A stretch of 64,000 nucleotides of DNA from Pacificimonas sp036351775 (GTDB lineage Bacteria > Pseudomonadota > Alphaproteobacteria > Sphingomonadales > Sphingomonadaceae), in contig JAZBPX010000061.1 in the NCBI GenBank assembly GCA_036351775.1, positions 124,001 to 188,000 on the forward strand, read 5' to 3'. Positions within the stretch are counted from its first letter, which is position 1. Each line of letters starts with the position of its first letter. The position numbers and the translations under genes are program-made. The notes below the pieces were generated by a model, which searched no databases, was not told the DNA's origin, and was given only the letters and a program-made list of their open reading frames with translations. This document shows, piece by piece, positions 53,638 through 63,400 of the stretch.

Positions 53638-54185
53638 TCGTTTTCGATATCAGGTGCGACCGCGCCCATGTCTTTGAGGCGTGGTTCGGCAGCGCGTACG
53701 ATTTCGAGGGGCAGCAGGCGCGCGCGCTTGTCGAATGTCCCTATTGCGGCAGCACGGACGTCGCCCGCGCGCCCGCCGCGCTCGCCATCGGCTCCGGCCG
53801 CAAGGAGGTCGAGCCACCTGCGTCCGCGCCCGCCGTGTCAACTTCACCGTCCACTTCAGCGCCCGCATCTAAGTCCCGAGACGCATCGCCGCCCGCTGCC
53901 AGCGATGACAGCCCGCCGCCTGCAGAGGAAAGCGGTCCGCCGCTCGACCCGCAAAAGGTCAAGGCCGCGCTCGAAACTATGGCGAAGGCGCAGGCGGAGG
54001 CGGTGGCGCAGTCCGACTATGTGGGCGGCAAGTTCGCCGACGAGGCGCGCGCCATGCATTACGGCGAACAGGACCACCGCCCGATCTACGGCGAAACCGG
54101 GCCGGAGGAGGCAAAGGCCCTGCGCGAGGAGGGCATCCCCGCAACACCGCTCCTCTTCCCGGTCAGGCCGCGCAACGACGCTTGA
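53634..54185 (+). CDS. DUF1178 family protein
   Basis: 183 residues, start overlapping the preceding stop. The N-terminal zinc-ribbon-like part reads MIVFDIRCDRAHVFEAWFGS, then ALVECPYCGSTDVARAPAA; one of the usual cysteine ligands (C-x-x-GH-x-F in the family) appears as CDRAHVF. A Ser/Pro/Ala-rich linker of about 55 residues is longer than normal. The C-terminal helix with YVGGKFADEARAMHYGE and RPIYGETGPEEAKALREEGI is the family signature. Function unknown. Confidence 0.92.
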   Translation: MIVFDIRCDRAHVFEAWFGSAYDFEGQQARALVECPYCGSTDVARAPAALAIGSGRKEVEPPASAPAVSTSPSTSAPASKSRDASPPAASDDSPPPAEESGPPLDPQKVKAALETMAKAQAEAVAQSDYVGGKFADEARAMHYGEQDHRPIYGETGPEEAKALREEGIPATPLLFPVRPRNDA

Positions 54186-54243
54186 CCGCCGCGCCCGCAA
54201 GCGCAAAAGCGCGGGCGCGTTCAAGGCGGCGCGCACGCTCCGC

Positions 54244-54320
54244 GTCCCCGTAGCTCAGTCGGATAGAGCACAGGATTCCTAATCCTGGTGTCGGAGGTTC
54301 GAATCCTCTCGGGGACGCCA
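54244..54320 (+). tRNA. tRNA-Arg (anticodon CCT)
   Basis: A full cloverleaf: acceptor GTCCCCG/CGGGGAC (54244-54250 with 54310-54316), D stem GCTC/GAGC, anticodon stem CAGGA/TCCTG with loop TTCCTAA (anticodon CCT at 54278-54280), T stem GGAGG/CCTCT with TTCGAAT loop, discriminator G and an encoded CCA (54318-54320). It reads the AGG arginine codon. It is a single tRNA between the DUF1178 gene and a lone repeat protein; I did not notice a second copy of its 3' end that would mark an integrated element. Confidence 0.97.
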
Positions 54321-54358
54321 GCCGCGCCCACGCCTGCCCGCCGCCGGGGTCCGCCCCG

Positions 54359-55228
54359 CTACAGGATCAGCGCCTCCACGGGCATCAGATCGCCCATGTC
54401 CGCAGTCGGCGTGATGACCCGCTGGAACTCCACCTCGTCGTCGTCCTGATCGAAGAACACCTGGAAACGGCCATTGTCGAAGGTGACGAAGGTGCTTTCC
54501 AGCCCGAACGGCAGCCGCAGCACCGTCCCCTCACCGTCATCGAACACCAGCGTCGACCCATCGCGCGTCCGCTCGAAATCCCCCGATGCCCCCGGCATCA
54601 CGATCGTGTCCCCGCCCTGGTTGAACGAGGGATCCAGCGTAACCAGCGCGCCCGCGCCGAGGGTAAGCGTTTCCTCGCCTGCCGGCCGCCCGAACACGGT
54701 GAAGGCACCCAGCCCGACCGACGTTTCTCCATTGGGAGACAGGACGATGCGCGAAACCGCGGCCGGGTCGATCTCCGGAACGGCGGGGGGAATGCCTGAT
54801 AGCTGGTGAAATGAAAGCTCCCCCGTTGCCGGGTCGAAGGACGCCCGCTGAAAACTGTCGTCAAAGCCGAAGCGAAGACCCGCTCCGCCCAGCGGAACAT
54901 CGATGGCCGTTCCGTTCGCCGACGTTGCCCTGACCGTCGAACCAAGAAGCTGAAAGCAGTAGTCGCCGAAGTCTCCGCCGAGGATCAGGACATCCTGACC
55001 GCTATTGAAGGACGGGTCGAACACGGCCTGCGCGCCCTCCGGAACAATCACGGTTTCGCTTTGACCGCGGCTTCCGAACACGCGGTAAGCCGCCGCGCCC
55101 AGACCGACGGTCGCGCCCGCGGCCAGGGACAGGGTCACCACCCCCGCCAGGTCGGGCTGGCTCGGCGCTGCGGGATCGCAGACCGCCTGGAAGACGATGT
55201 CAGTTGGCTGGATCAACGCGATGGGCAT
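54359..55228 (-). CDS. Two-module beta-rich repeat protein, function unknown
   Basis: 289 residues made of two tandem ~100-residue modules that I could align by eye: TVGLGAAAYRVFGSRGQSET / SVGLGAFTVFGRPAGEET, FDPSFNSGQDVLILGGDFGD / LDPSFNQGGDTIVMPGASGD, and VPLGGAGLRFGFDDS / LPFGLESTFVTFDNG. The DPSFN-x-G-x-D pattern recurs in large surface or RTX-like proteins, where it forms beta repeats. There is no signal peptide; the acidic C-terminus ending PVEALIL could be a type I secretion signal, but no exporter is nearby. A lone gene after tRNA-Arg. Confidence 0.75.
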   Translation of the reverse strand: MPIALIQPTDIVFQAVCDPAAPSQPDLAGVVTLSLAAGATVGLGAAAYRVFGSRGQSETVIVPEGAQAVFDPSFNSGQDVLILGGDFGDYCFQLLGSTVRATSANGTAIDVPLGGAGLRFGFDDSFQRASFDPATGELSFHQLSGIPPAVPEIDPAAVSRIVLSPNGETSVGLGAFTVFGRPAGEETLTLGAGALVTLDPSFNQGGDTIVMPGASGDFERTRDGSTLVFDDGEGTVLRLPFGLESTFVTFDNGRFQVFFDQDDDEVEFQRVITPTADMGDLMPVEALIL

Positions 55229-55282
55229 GATGGTCTCCGGTCAAGAGGATACCAAGGCAAATAGGCTACACGCACCGCGAAC

Positions 55283-55319
55283 AAAAGGCGGCGCTCCCCC
55301 GCTACAGGGGAACGCCGCC
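55283..55319 (-). terminator. Intrinsic terminator of the 983-residue TonB receptor
   Basis: On the minus strand a 13-bp stem (GGCGGCGTTCCCC with GGGGAGCGCCGCC, one wobble) around a 7-nt loop, followed by TTTT. It lies about 55 bp after the receptor's stop codon. Confidence 0.8.
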
Positions 55320-55374
55320 ACTGGTGGTTGGGGCCGGTGTTGACCGGCCCCGCCCTGAGGACCGTTGTCTTCGG

Positions 55375-58326
55375 CTAGAAGCTGATGCGGGCACCGATCG
55401 AGTAGTAGCGGCCGAGCACGTCATAGGTCGTTGGAAATGTATTCGACTGCTGCACGTTGCCGCCCTGCTGCGTGGAGGCACCGGGCTGGAAGCCTTCCTC
55501 GAACAGGTTATCGACCCCGAAGTTGAGCGAGAGCTTTTCGTCGATATCGACGCCGAAGGTCAGGTCGATATAGTTCGCCGCATCCAGCTCCTCGAGGCCG
55601 TAGAGAATGCTGTCGTCATCATCCTCGGCGGACCCGATGTGACGCCACAGCAGCGACAGCTGCATCGTCCCGAAGTCGAGCGTCGAGCGCAGCGTGTGCC
55701 GCCAGCTCGGCGTCGGCCCGAACGCGACCGTACCCGACGAACAGGTGCGGCCGAACCGGCCCGCGCATTCGTTCAGGATCGGCAGGCCGAGGACCGGCTC
55801 GTAGTCGAACGTGATCAGGTGCGTCCCGTTGAAGGTGAAGCTGAGGTTCGCATCTTCCATGAACTCCAGCGGGAACGCGATCAGCGCCGCCACATCGACG
55901 CCCTCGGTCTTCAGCGTCGCGGCGTTGAAGTTCAGATCGACGAAGCTTTCGAACTCGCCCTGCGGCGTGCGCGAGATCTGGTCGCAGAAGCTCTGCTCGC
56001 CGAACCGCAGGCAGGCATCGACGATATTCTGCGCGCCGACCGTGCCGATCGCATCGTCGATCTGGATGTTGAAATAGTCGACCGTCAGCGACGCATTCTG
56101 CAGGAAGCTCGGCACGAAGACGGCACCGGCCGTCCAGGTAGTGGCCTCTTCCTCAACGAGGTTCGGGTTACCGCCCTGCCGCGCCGGGAAGGACGTTGAG
56201 CCCGACAGATAGGCCGTCGTACCCACCACGTCGGCCGGCACGCCGCTCGCGATACAGGCATCGCGCAGGGCACCGCTGGCCGCTTCCGGCGTGGCGCACG
56301 GGTCGTTCGCGCCGCTGAAGTTCACGGTCTGGCCGCCGAACAGCTCGGCGACGCTGGGTCCGCGAATGGCCTTCTGGTACTGGCCGCGGAAGGCGAGGCC
56401 CAGAATCGGTTCGTAAAGCGCGCCCGCCGACCAGGTGAACACGCCGTCGACATCGTTCGAATAGATCGAATAGCGCGCCGCGCCGTTGACCTCGAGCGTC
56501 TCGATGCCCGGAACGCCGCCGTAGATCGGGATGTTCACCTCGCCGAAGAACTCGGTGACATCATAATCGCCCGACGTCGGCTGACCGGCGTTGAAACCGC
56601 CCACATCGCCCGAAGACAGGAAGGTGTCGGGAATGAACTCGGCCTGCTCGCGCCGCCACTCGGCACCCAGCGCCACGCCAATCGGGCCGCCGCCAATGTC
56701 GAACAGGTCGCCGTTCGTGATGGCGAAGGACGCCACCTCGGTGGTTGCTTCGAACTGGTTCTGCGCGGAAATGGCGATGTAGTTCGCCGCATCGGCGCTG
56801 ACCTGGTTCGCGCCGAAGATGTTGATCGGCACACAGCCATTGGCGCGCGCGCTGGCATCGAGACACACAAGCTCGCCGCCGCCCGGCAGGCCGTCGATCG
56901 GCGTCACGCTGACATCGCCGGTCGCGGGATCCTGGAAGCCGGTGCGAACGCCGGAAATCAGCGCCGACAGCTGGATATTCCCGTTCTGTGTCTGCGCGTT
57001 CTTCGTGCGGGCATAGGAATAATAGGCGTCGTAATTCCAGCCGGCACCGATGTCGCCCTCGGTACCGATGACCACGCGGTAGGCGTTGCGATCATCGTTA
57101 TTCTCGCGCGGGCCGGTCTCGAGGTAGCGCCGCCCGAAGGAAGTCAGCGTGATAAACCCGTCGCCGTCATCGTCGAGACCCTGAAGCGCCGCCTGCGTGT
57201 TCGGGCCGATGAACGGCGAGTTCACGGCGATGTCGAGATTGCCGCCAAAGCTGCCGTCGCGGAACGGCGTGCCGTTCGAAATCGGCGTCGGGGCAAGCTG
57301 CGAGGACACGCGGTTGTTGATGAACTGGCCCTGCAGATAGGGATTGAAGGCTGCGTTCACCTCGTAATTCGCCTTCGCGAAAACGAGGAAGCGCTCTTGC
57401 GGCACCTGCAGATAGTTCACCGGTCCGAAATTATAGAGGTCGGTCGCGGAGTTGAACGTCACCGCCTCGCCGTCGGCACCGAACTGCGTCGTCGTGCCCG
57501 CGAGACCGAGGGCGTCGTTCAGGCCCGGAATGGAGAAGCGGAAGCTCGGCACGGAGGACGAACCGCCGGGGATCAGCGTGCCCGGCGCACCGACAAGGCG
57601 GCCATCGGTGAAGGAGTCGGTCGTGGCGACCCGGTCACCGGCAAAGATCGGGTCACGCTTGAAGTAGGAGGCGTGGAGGACGACGTTGCCGAATCCGTCG
57701 GAGAAATTCGCGCCGATGGTGCCGTCGACACCCCAGCGCAGGCCGTCGCCTTCCTCGCTGATTTCACCCAGCGCCCCGAATTCGGCACCCTCGAAGTCGC
57801 GCTTCGTCACGAAGTTCACGACGCCCGAAATGGCGTCCGAACCGTAAACGGCAGAGCGGCCGCCGGTAACGACATCGACGCGCTCGATCAGCGCGGCCGG
57901 GATCGTGTTCAGGTCGACAACCTGGTTGGTGGAGAAGTTGATGTAACGGCGCCCATCGACCAGCACGAGCGTGCGCTGCGTGCCGAGACCGCGAAGGTTC
58001 ACCGTGGCAACGCCGCCGCCCGGATTGTTCGACGTGCCGGTCGTTGCCGGAATGACCTGCGGCAGGTCGTTCAGCACTTCCTCGACATTCTGCGTCTGCT
58101 GAAGGTCGAACTCTTCGCCGCTGACCACTGCGATCGGGCTGGACTGGTCGAGGTCGGGCCGCGCGATGCGCGAACCCGTCACCACGATCACGTCACGATC
58201 ATTGTCGGCTAGCACCAGGTCGGCTTCCGCTTCAGGCTGCGCCTGCGCCAGTGCAACGCCCGGCAGGCTCATGGCCGCTGAGGCAAGAAGAAGGAGGCGC
58301 GCCCGCCCGGAAAGCGATGATGTCAT
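55375..58326 (-). CDS. Large TonB-dependent outer-membrane receptor
   Basis: 983 residues. The signal peptide ends near VALAQAQ. A likely TonB box region DVIVVTGSRI precedes the plug domain (about 60-175: SSPIAVVSGEEFD, VEEVLNDLPQV, VNLRGLGTQRTLVLVDGRR, IERVDVVTGGRSAVYGSDA). The barrel ends in IGARISF with the terminal Phe. The type is abundant in sphingomonads and often imports oligosaccharides, peptides or other complex organics; the ligand cannot be read. AAGGGG lies 9 bases before the ATG. The gene is divergent from the sigma-factor gene, with a 447-bp gap, and ends in its own terminator. Confidence 0.92.
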   Translation of the reverse strand: MTSSLSGRARLLLLASAAMSLPGVALAQAQPEAEADLVLADNDRDVIVVTGSRIARPDLDQSSPIAVVSGEEFDLQQTQNVEEVLNDLPQVIPATTGTSNNPGGGVATVNLRGLGTQRTLVLVDGRRYINFSTNQVVDLNTIPAALIERVDVVTGGRSAVYGSDAISGVVNFVTKRDFEGAEFGALGEISEEGDGLRWGVDGTIGANFSDGFGNVVLHASYFKRDPIFAGDRVATTDSFTDGRLVGAPGTLIPGGSSSVPSFRFSIPGLNDALGLAGTTTQFGADGEAVTFNSATDLYNFGPVNYLQVPQERFLVFAKANYEVNAAFNPYLQGQFINNRVSSQLAPTPISNGTPFRDGSFGGNLDIAVNSPFIGPNTQAALQGLDDDGDGFITLTSFGRRYLETGPRENNDDRNAYRVVIGTEGDIGAGWNYDAYYSYARTKNAQTQNGNIQLSALISGVRTGFQDPATGDVSVTPIDGLPGGGELVCLDASARANGCVPINIFGANQVSADAANYIAISAQNQFEATTEVASFAITNGDLFDIGGGPIGVALGAEWRREQAEFIPDTFLSSGDVGGFNAGQPTSGDYDVTEFFGEVNIPIYGGVPGIETLEVNGAARYSIYSNDVDGVFTWSAGALYEPILGLAFRGQYQKAIRGPSVAELFGGQTVNFSGANDPCATPEAASGALRDACIASGVPADVVGTTAYLSGSTSFPARQGGNPNLVEEEATTWTAGAVFVPSFLQNASLTVDYFNIQIDDAIGTVGAQNIVDACLRFGEQSFCDQISRTPQGEFESFVDLNFNAATLKTEGVDVAALIAFPLEFMEDANLSFTFNGTHLITFDYEPVLGLPILNECAGRFGRTCSSGTVAFGPTPSWRHTLRSTLDFGTMQLSLLWRHIGSAEDDDDSILYGLEELDAANYIDLTFGVDIDEKLSLNFGVDNLFEEGFQPGASTQQGGNVQQSNTFPTTYDVLGRYYSIGARISF

Positions 58327-58520
58327 CAGGAGATCCCCTTAAAGTCGTTCAAAATCCGAATGTCCGTCTGCGCTCGTCGGGAGTGCGGGACGCATTCGGT
58401 GCAAGGACAGCGGGGATCGGGCTGCCCCTCAGGTCGACATCGCGGTTGGCGGATGGGGTGTGGCCCTCAGGCCACAGGGCGGGGAAGCGGGCGATTGCCA
58501 AGCCCGGCCCTCGCGGGCTA

Positions 58521-58570
58521 GGAAAAAGGGGAACCGGACATAATGCGAGGGATAACGCAGGTCCGGTTCC
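58521..58570 (-). promoter_or_regulatory. Terminator-like hairpin in the TonB receptor leader
   Basis: GGAACCGGAC (58530-58539) and GTCCGGTTCC (58561-58570) are perfect 10-bp inverted arms; an inner TGCG/CGCA pair can extend the stem. On the minus strand the hairpin is followed by CCTTTTTCC (58521-58529), as in an intrinsic terminator. It lies about 200 bp upstream of the 983-residue receptor and within the 447-bp divergent gap (58327-58773), which otherwise holds promoters but no gene I can support. It may be an attenuator or the end of a small RNA. Confidence 0.5.
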
Positions 58571-58773
58571 CATAGCGTTGGAACACAGGACGTGAATTGC
58601 GTTCCGGCCATGAGACAATGCTTCGGCGGGTACCCCTCAAAGTTTTTTGGGCGGTGACCGGCGGGCGGCGGGGCATGGTCCGGTGCAACTGACATGTCCT
58701 CGCAAGGGTCCGCTGCTTGTTTCGGATCAACGGGGTCACCGGTGCCGCTGAGGCTCAGCGGCTGGAGGCTTGG

Positions 58774-59346
58774 GTGCCGCGATCGGATGACCAGAACCGC
58801 ATGATCGAACGCGCCGTGCGCGCGCATCACGATGTCGTGCGGAAATGGCTGATCGGCCGGCTGGGCAACTGCGCCGATGCCGACGATGTGCTGCAGTCCG
58901 TCTATCTCCGCATCTGGCGCTACGCCGAGGACCACATCATCGAGAACCCGCGCGCGCTGATGTTCACGACGGCGGCCCGGCTGGCAACGAACGAGCTGGT
59001 CCGGCGGCGGCGGCAACTGTCACGCGATGGCGGCGACGGCGAACAGGACGGCACGGCGGCGGTGGAGGCGGATGCGCCCGACCCTGAGCAGCAGCGGGTC
59101 CTGCGCGAAGACGTGGAGCGCACGCTGGCCGCCATCGGCGACTTGCCCGCCAAGCCGCGCCGCGCCTTTGAACTCAGCCGGTTCGAGGGGCGCACCTATG
59201 CCGAGATCGCAGGCCTTCTGGAGGTCTCCGAAAGCAGCGTGGAAAAATACATGATCACGGCGCTGAAAACGCTGCGGACCCGGCTCCGCATCGGGGAAAG
59301 CGCGACAATCGTAGACTTCGAGGCCGCGCGAAAGCGAAGCGGTTGA
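58774..59346 (+). CDS. ECF RNA polymerase sigma factor, FecI-like
   Basis: 190 residues from a GTG with GGAGG five bases upstream; a TTG at 58717 would add 19 residues without a ribosome-binding site. Sigma region 2 is seen in AHHDVVRKWLIGRLGNCADADDVLQSVYLRIW with NPRALMFTTAARLATNEL; region 4 in LPAKPRRAFELSRFEGRTYAEIAGLLEVSE with SSVEKYM. It is followed by a FecR-like anti-sigma factor and an STN-type TonB receptor: the standard surface-signalling trio. Confidence 0.93.
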   Translation: MPRSDDQNRMIERAVRAHHDVVRKWLIGRLGNCADADDVLQSVYLRIWRYAEDHIIENPRALMFTTAARLATNELVRRRRQLSRDGGDGEQDGTAAVEADAPDPEQQRVLREDVERTLAAIGDLPAKPRRAFELSRFEGRTYAEIAGLLEVSESSVEKYMITALKTLRTRLRIGESATIVDFEAARKRSG

Positions 59347-59376
59347 TCCGGCGTGTTGGGGAATGCGCCGGATTTT
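59347..59376 (+). terminator. Weak hairpin with T-run between sigma and anti-sigma genes
   Basis: TCCGGCG (59347-59353) and CGCCGGA (59366-59372) form a perfect 7-bp stem around 12 nt, followed by TTTT. It begins at the sigma gene's stop codon and may reduce read-through into the fecR-like gene. Confidence 0.5.
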
Positions 59377-59428
59377 CGAGGACTTCAAACGGGATTGAAG
59401 AAACTGGGACGAATGATGGACAGCGACA

Positions 59429-60415
59429 ATGACTGATGCGCGCGAAACCGCGGACGAAGCGGCCGCGCGCTGGAAGGCCCGGGCGGAGTCTGGTACCTTC
59501 TCGGACGCCGACCGCGCCGCGCTCGACGTCTGGCTCGCCGCCAGCGCCGACAACCGCGCGGCGTGGAATTCCTACGCCGCGCTGGACGAACAGCTCGATG
59601 CCGCGCTGGAGGCAGAGCTGCTGGCCGACCTCGAAACCTTTGCCGCTGCGGAGGAAGCGCCGCCGGAACGGCCCGTGAAACGCCCGTTCCTGTGGGCTGG
59701 CGGCGGCGCGGCGGTGGCGGCCTCGATCGCCGCGGCTTTCGCGCTCCTGCCCGTCGGCACGGCGAGCGTCGTCACGGCCAGCTACGAAACGCCAATCGGA
59801 GCCCGCGACAGTATCGCACTCTCCGATGGCAGCCGCATCACCCTGAACAGCGGCACGGCTATCGAGGTGGCGATGTCGGACGCTCGTCGCAGGGTAACGC
59901 TCGTTCGTGGAGAAGCGCTGTTCGACGTCGCGCGAAACCGCGACCGTCCGTTCATGGTCGAGGCGGGGGAAACGGACATCTCGGTGCTTGGTACGCAGTT
60001 CGACGTGGCGGTGGCGGATACGGGCGCTCAGGTCGCCGTCCTGTCCGGCGTCGTGCGCGTCAGCCTGCCAGCCGCCCTGGGCGCCGAGGCGGTTCTCCTT
60101 GCCGGGGAGCGGATCGTTTCCGACCATGACAGGGACCGCCTTGGCCCCAAGACGCGGTTCGACCCGGCCGAGGTGACCGACTGGCAGACCGGAACGGCGC
60201 GCTTCGTCGAGGCCCCGCTCAGCGCCGTGATCGCCGAGCTGAACACCTACCGCGAACAGCATATCCGGCTGGGCAGCGACGACCTTGCCGCGCTGCAGGT
60301 GACCGGCACCTTCGACCTCGATCGACCGGGTGCAGCCGTCGCCGCGCTGGAGGCGGCGCTGCCGCTGCGCGCGGAGGCCGAGCCGGACGGCGGTATACTC
60401 CTCCTCGCGCAATGA
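59429..60415 (+). CDS. FecR-like transmembrane anti-sigma factor
   Basis: 328 residues. The N-terminal cytosolic DUF4880 domain (EAAARWKARAESGTFSDADR, ALDVWLAASADNRAAWN) binds the sigma factor. One membrane segment (about 90-112) leads to a periplasmic FecR domain with ALSDGSRITLNSGTAIEV, VTLVRGEALFDVARNRDRPF and VLGTQFDVAV. The C-terminal part (PLSAVIAELNTYREQHIRLG, VTGTFDLDRPGAAVAALEAA) is STN-like and interacts with the receptor. Its stop overlaps the receptor start by 4 bp (ATGA), so the two are translated together. Confidence 0.93.
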   Translation: MTDARETADEAAARWKARAESGTFSDADRAALDVWLAASADNRAAWNSYAALDEQLDAALEAELLADLETFAAAEEAPPERPVKRPFLWAGGGAAVAASIAAAFALLPVGTASVVTASYETPIGARDSIALSDGSRITLNSGTAIEVAMSDARRRVTLVRGEALFDVARNRDRPFMVEAGETDISVLGTQFDVAVADTGAQVAVLSGVVRVSLPAALGAEAVLLAGERIVSDHDRDRLGPKTRFDPAEVTDWQTGTARFVEAPLSAVIAELNTYREQHIRLGSDDLAALQVTGTFDLDRPGAAVAALEAALPLRAEAEPDGGILLLAQ

Positions 60416-63400
60416 CCTGGCACCTTCGCCTTTCCTGCCTGGTTCTCCTCGCCGCTGCGTTCGCGCAGACGCCGCCCGCGGACGCAGCGCCGTCGGTGCC
60501 GCCAGACGCCGCCATCCCGGCGCAGCCGCTGGCGAGCGCGATCCTCGACCTCAGCGAACAGACCGGCGCGACGATCATAGCGGACGGACGCCTTTTGAAG
60601 GGGCGGCGCTCACCGACAGTCGCGCAAGAAGCGAACACGCTCGACACCCTCCGCGCGCTCCTCGACGGCACGGGCCTCGCGGCGCGGGAGATCAGCGCCG
60701 GAACGCTCGTTATCACGCAGGTCGAGGACGTCCGGCAAACCGGGCTGACCTACGCATCGGCCGTCGAAACCGCCCCCGCCCCGCCGCCTGAGCCCCCGCT
60801 TCTCCCCGCCTCTCAGCGGCCAGCCATCGTCATTCTGGCGTCGCTCCGCGAGGAGCAGGCGTTTCAGTTCGCGCCGGACACCGTCACGCTTCCGACCGCG
60901 TTCGTCCAGTATGACGGCGCGCCGAATGTCGCCGATGCGCTCTACGATCTGCCGGTGTTCCGGGCGAGTTTCAGCCGCGGCAACACGAACCTCCTCGGCA
61001 CCCCTGCGGGCATCAATCTCGCCGACCTGCGCGGCCTCGGGCCGTCCCGCACGCTGGTCCTGGTCGATGGCCGCCGCCGCGTGCAGACGCTGGGCGGGAA
61101 CGGCACGATTACCGGCGTCGATCTGAACGGCATCGGACAGGCACAGCTTGGCCGGATCGAGATTACCGAGCGCGCCGCACCCGCCGAATATGGCGGCGAT
61201 GCCGCCGCTGGAGTCGTGAACTTCGTACGCGGCCGCGATCTGGACGGCGTAAAGCTGTCTGCGGAGGCGGGGCTGACCGAACAGGGCGACAGCCCCTATT
61301 ACGCGCTCAGCGCCGTCTACGGCCTGCCGGTCGCGGACGGCGCGGGCCGGGTCATCTTCTCCGCGGAGGTCGATCACGACCCCGAGTTACAGGCGAGCGA
61401 ACGCTACGAAACCGCCTCCCCCTATGGCTTTGCCCTGAATGGCCGGGACACGCCGCCGGAGAATGGCGGCGTGCTGACGCGCGGCTTTGGCGGCAGCCGC
61501 CTGACCCCTGCTGGCGGCGTCCAGGGCTATATCGATGGCGACGGCAATTTCGTTCGCTTTCCGAACAGCCAGAATTTCAGCTTCAACGACGATGGCAGCG
61601 TCCGCGACTATGACGGGACGCTCGCGCATCGCTACAACTGGACCGAGGATTTTGCGCTCCTCATTCCGGTCGACCGCATTCTTCTCTCGGCCTACGGCGA
61701 CGTCGAACTGGGCAGCCACCGCGCCTGGTTCAGCGCCGACCGGGCGCAGACCGACGTGGAGGCGAGCCTCGGCGCGCTGCCGGTGACCGCATTCCAGGGT
61801 GTCAGCGCCGCGATCACCGGCGACGCCGTCCTCGTACCGATCAACAATCCCGGCGTGTCGCAGGATCTGCGCGACCGGCTCGCCAGCCTCGGCGCGAACG
61901 ATATCGACAGCATCGTCCTCGAGCGCCGCTTCGTCGAACTCGGTCCGCGCATCCGCAGCGTGGAGCGGGACAGCAACCATCTCGGCTTTGGTATCAGCGG
62001 ACCGCTGGCGGGCGCGTGGGACTATGACGTGCACTACCAGTATGGCCGCAGCGCGGTGCGCGACCTGTCGCAGGGCTATGTAAACGCGGACCGGCTCGCC
62101 GTCGCCCTCGATCCTGCCCTCTGCGCCGAGGCGCGGGGCTGCAGCGTCATCAACCTGTTCGCCGCGCCGCGCATGACGCCAGAGCAGGCGGACTTCATCC
62201 GGGCCGAGCCGCAGCGTCGCCGCCTGACCAGCAACGTTCATGCCCTGTCGATGCTGGCCGAATATCAAGGCCCCTCCACCACCGCCGTCATAGGCGCGGA
62301 ACTTCGCCAGGAGGGGGTGCAGGCCGACGCCCGGCTGGCGAGCGCCCGCGAAACCGTTGGCGATTTGAGTTTTGCCGACACGGAGGGGACGTTCGGTGTC
62401 GCCTCCCTCTACGGAACCTATGCGCGCGAGCTTCTGTCCGGCGTGCCGCTGGCCGAAAGCCTGGAAATCAGCGCGGCGGGGCGGCTGGAAGAGTACACCG
62501 CCACCGGAACGCTCCTGAACCTGTCGGGCGGGCTTAGCTGGGCACCGGTACCAGGGTTTCGTCTGTTCGGCGGCTATGCGCGCGGCCAGCGGGCACCGAA
62601 CCTGTCAGAGCGGTTTTCGAACAGCCCCTTCCGCTTCTTCTTCGTGTTCGACCCCTGTATCGCGCCGGAAACCGAAACCGTCGCCGCAGGCTGCGCGTCG
62701 GACGGTCCGCTCGGCGTTCCCGCGGACTTCCAGCCGCGCGATGCGCTCGTGGCCAACCGCCAGATCGGCAATAGCCAGCTTGGCGCAGAGGAAACGCGAA
62801 GCTGGTACCTGGGCGGCGATATCGGTCTTGGGGGCCTCAACCTCTCGTTGAAATGGTATGATTACCAGACGGACGAGGTGGTCACGGTTCCCTCGGCATT
62901 CGAGCTGCTGGCAAGCTGCTACCAGAGCGCGGGGCTGTCGGACCGCTTCTGCGGCACCAATCCCGACACGGGGATGCCGTATATTGTGCGCGACGAGGCG
63001 TCCGGCGAGCTTCTGTCCGTCGACCAGCCGGTCATCAACGGCGGCGGATTTGACCTGTCCGGCCTCGCCGCGCGCGTCGACTGGCGGATGCCGGTGGGGA
63101 CGGCAAACCTGACCATGTCCGTCATGTATGACTATGTCGACCGGGCCGAGCAGCGGTTCTCGTCCGAGGCCGACCCGTTCAAGCTGGCGGGAACCGTTGC
63201 CTTTCCCCGCCACCGCGCTTTTGGTCAGGCGATCCTCGACTGGGACGACCTTACGACGACGCTCGCGATTGAATATCGGGGGTCGGCCGCTTCCGAATTT
63301 GGCGACGGACCGGAGAGCCGGCTGGCAGAGGCGCTCTACATCGACCTTCTCGCGCGCTACCGGACGGGCGGCGGGATCACGGTCTTTGGCGGCGTTCGCA

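Noticed and set aside
54244..55228. Genomic island integrated at tRNA-Arg
   Set aside because: No integrase and no second copy of the tRNA 3' end seen; the downstream genes look like normal chromosomal content.
58327..58773. Cobalamin riboswitch in the receptor leader
   Set aside because: I looked for the conserved B12 box (GCCACTG context) and did not find it.
58429..59016. Minus-strand frame between the TonB receptor and the sigma factor
   Set aside because: Overlaps the sigma gene and reads through the leader hairpin; composition is not protein-like.
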